In this document: positions 62,579-64,000 of the stretch, piece after piece | Position numbering within the stretch: the stretch's first letter is position 1 | Layout: each line of letters starts with the position of its first letter | Assembly: GCF_030463565.1 (NCBI RefSeq) | Contig: NC_134655.1 | Location: 10,118,372 to 10,182,371, forward strand | Direction of reading: 5' to 3' | Origin: Pelecanus crispus | Taxonomy: Eukaryota; Chordata; Aves; Pelecaniformes; Pelecanidae | Length of the DNA stretch: 64,000 nt | Notes under the pieces: generated by a model | What the model was told of the DNA's origin: nothing | The model's input: the letters and a program-made list of their open reading frames with translations, nothing else | Databases searched by the model: none | Made by a program: the position numbers and the translations under genes

Positions 62579-64000
62579 GGAAATCAATTTCTTATACTCA
62601 GTGCAAAAATGTAAGAAAAAGTCTTGCCCTATTGAACGCTCAGCAGAAATACAAAGCAATCATCTACGATTGTTGCTTTTTTATTATCCACTTCCATACG
62701 GCACTCAAAGCACACAAAAAACACTACTTTGAAGCCTATTGTAAGGAAATTTTTAAGCAACAAAAAAATATTAGTGGCAACTAATTCATATGCATGGTTT
62801 AGGAGCAATTATTTATCTCCATCATGAACTGCTCAAGATAGATGATCTTCATAACCATGAAAGCAGGAATGACAGAGGTGGGATACATCTAAAAAAGCTG
62901 TTAGGAGTAGAAAAGAGATTCATCCCCTGATGCAGGCAGAAGATCCACAGGCTGCTGTGAGAGACTCATACATACGCTCTTTTGATGGCGAAAACAGCAT
63001 AGAAATGATGTGAAGCTACACTGCACCGAAGCCTGAAACAGGCAAGGAGAACCTCACAGATCAAACTGGAATCTATTCAGGGCACTTAACTCAGAAGAAC
63101 TAACCTCACTTTTTGTAACATATATAAAGCTGTCTTGCACTGTTAAGGTATTAGAAGTTCTTGTAGTCACCCTGCTTTTCATGGATGTGAAGACAGCTAG
63201 AAAAGACTCTTTGACTAGCATCTTTTAGGATGAAAACCTAAGTACTGTTAAGTTCAAGCAGACGATGAACAAACTTGTTACACACCACTGCAAAAACTAC
63301 CTCAAGCTAAGCCTTGTCACTTTTAAAAAAATTCTTTGAAGTAGCTACCTGAACCAATAAACATCTCCCCCCACCCCTGTATACAGGTATTCAACTACAA
63401 GTCTTACTGTTTCTGGAAGTAGACAAAATCTTTAACAATACACAAGATAAAAAACAAATTTGAGACCCACCTTTCCTCTTTCAGATTAATACAGAATGCC
63501 ACTTAGAACCAGACAGCAGGGTTCCTGAAGTGACTGAGAAACACTCACTGGAGGCTAATTAATCTATTCCCTTTTGACATTCAATACTAAAGGGTTTTGC
63601 AGAGAAACTTATTTTCAGGAAAGTAAGTTATCTTTCACAAAAAGTGCTCCTATGAAGAACACAGAGTCTACCCTCAGTATTAATACCTGCAGTACTTAAT
63701 TTTGTTTCTGGATTGTTGAAAGCAAGCATGGTACACAATACTTGATATAAGAGACACAAAGGGCTGAAAAAGCTCATCTGTATCTAAATAATTGAAGTAA
63801 TTTCTGTATTCAAGAAACTAAACCTATTTGCTTCTTGCACTCATGAATGCTCATAAAGAAGGGATTTTTATCTGTTTCAAAAAAGCTGTATAAAAAGTTT
63901 TTCCTTGGTAAGGTCTTACAGCACCTCTGAAAATCTTAGCTTCCCACCATCATTAACAAAAAAAACATTTAGTAAAGAAAGGAAACCCAAACTTTCCATT
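62579..64000 (-). other. AT-rich region, candidate 3' UTR or intergenic
   Basis: No open frame with a domain and no repeat was recognised. It could be the 3' untranslated part of the upstream neighbour (FMR1 by synteny) or plain intergenic DNA. The sequence alone does not decide. Confidence 0.3.

Overview
This is nuclear DNA from a vertebrate, almost certainly a bird. The evidence is several CR1 LINE tails of the avian type (3' ends with the AGAATCAT-type motif and a truncated ORF2 C-terminus), a chicken-like sparse repeat content, very low coding density and spliced genes. There are no operons, bacterial genes, CRISPR arrays or recognisable tRNA/rRNA genes. Most open frames in the window are chance frames in AT-rich non-coding DNA.

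The one host protein gene I can support lies on the minus strand from 60,277 down to 49,298. Six exons with consensus splice sites and matching phases encode a small two-pass membrane protein with a six-cysteine trefoil-like (P-type) domain. It matches mammalian FMR1NB (FMR1 neighbour; the NY-SAR-35 cancer/testis antigen) in exon-by-exon layout and in key motifs. In mammals FMR1NB sits between FMR1 and AFF2 in one shared orientation. If that order is kept here, FMR1 should end at or beyond the right edge (a possible 3' end lies near 62.57 kb), AFF2 should lie off the left edge, and the first 49 kb is the FMR1NB-AFF2 intergenic interval.

Layout. 1-13.29 kb: gene-poor DNA with one old CR1 tail at 3.5 kb. 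13.29-14.86 kb: a 3' CR1 fragment with a long intact ORF2 tail (+), a sharply bounded CpG-rich block, and a second CR1 tail facing the other way (-). 15-34.5 kb: no gene, but a 39-bp tandem duplication, a pyrimidine tract, a possible conserved AT-rich block and simple repeats. 34.58-35.13 kb: two abutting CR1 tails. 36.58-36.84 kb: a probable hAT-like DNA transposon remnant. 42.42-47.54 kb: a compound endogenous retrovirus cluster on the minus strand, with broken protease, reverse transcriptase and envelope pieces and one LTR with TATA box and poly(A) signal. A 1.3-kb direct repeat flanks it, with a nearly identical core and more diverged edges. 49.1-60.3 kb: the FMR1NB gene with old CR1 tails in intron 3. 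60.3-64 kb: AT-rich DNA, possibly the FMR1 3' region.

The points most worth following are the avian FMR1NB gene, its frame break at a 12-A homopolymer at the end of exon 5, the conversion-like pattern of the ERV repeat pair, and the CpG island enclosed by inverted CR1 copies. All identifications come from reading the sequence and from recall of family features; no database search was run.
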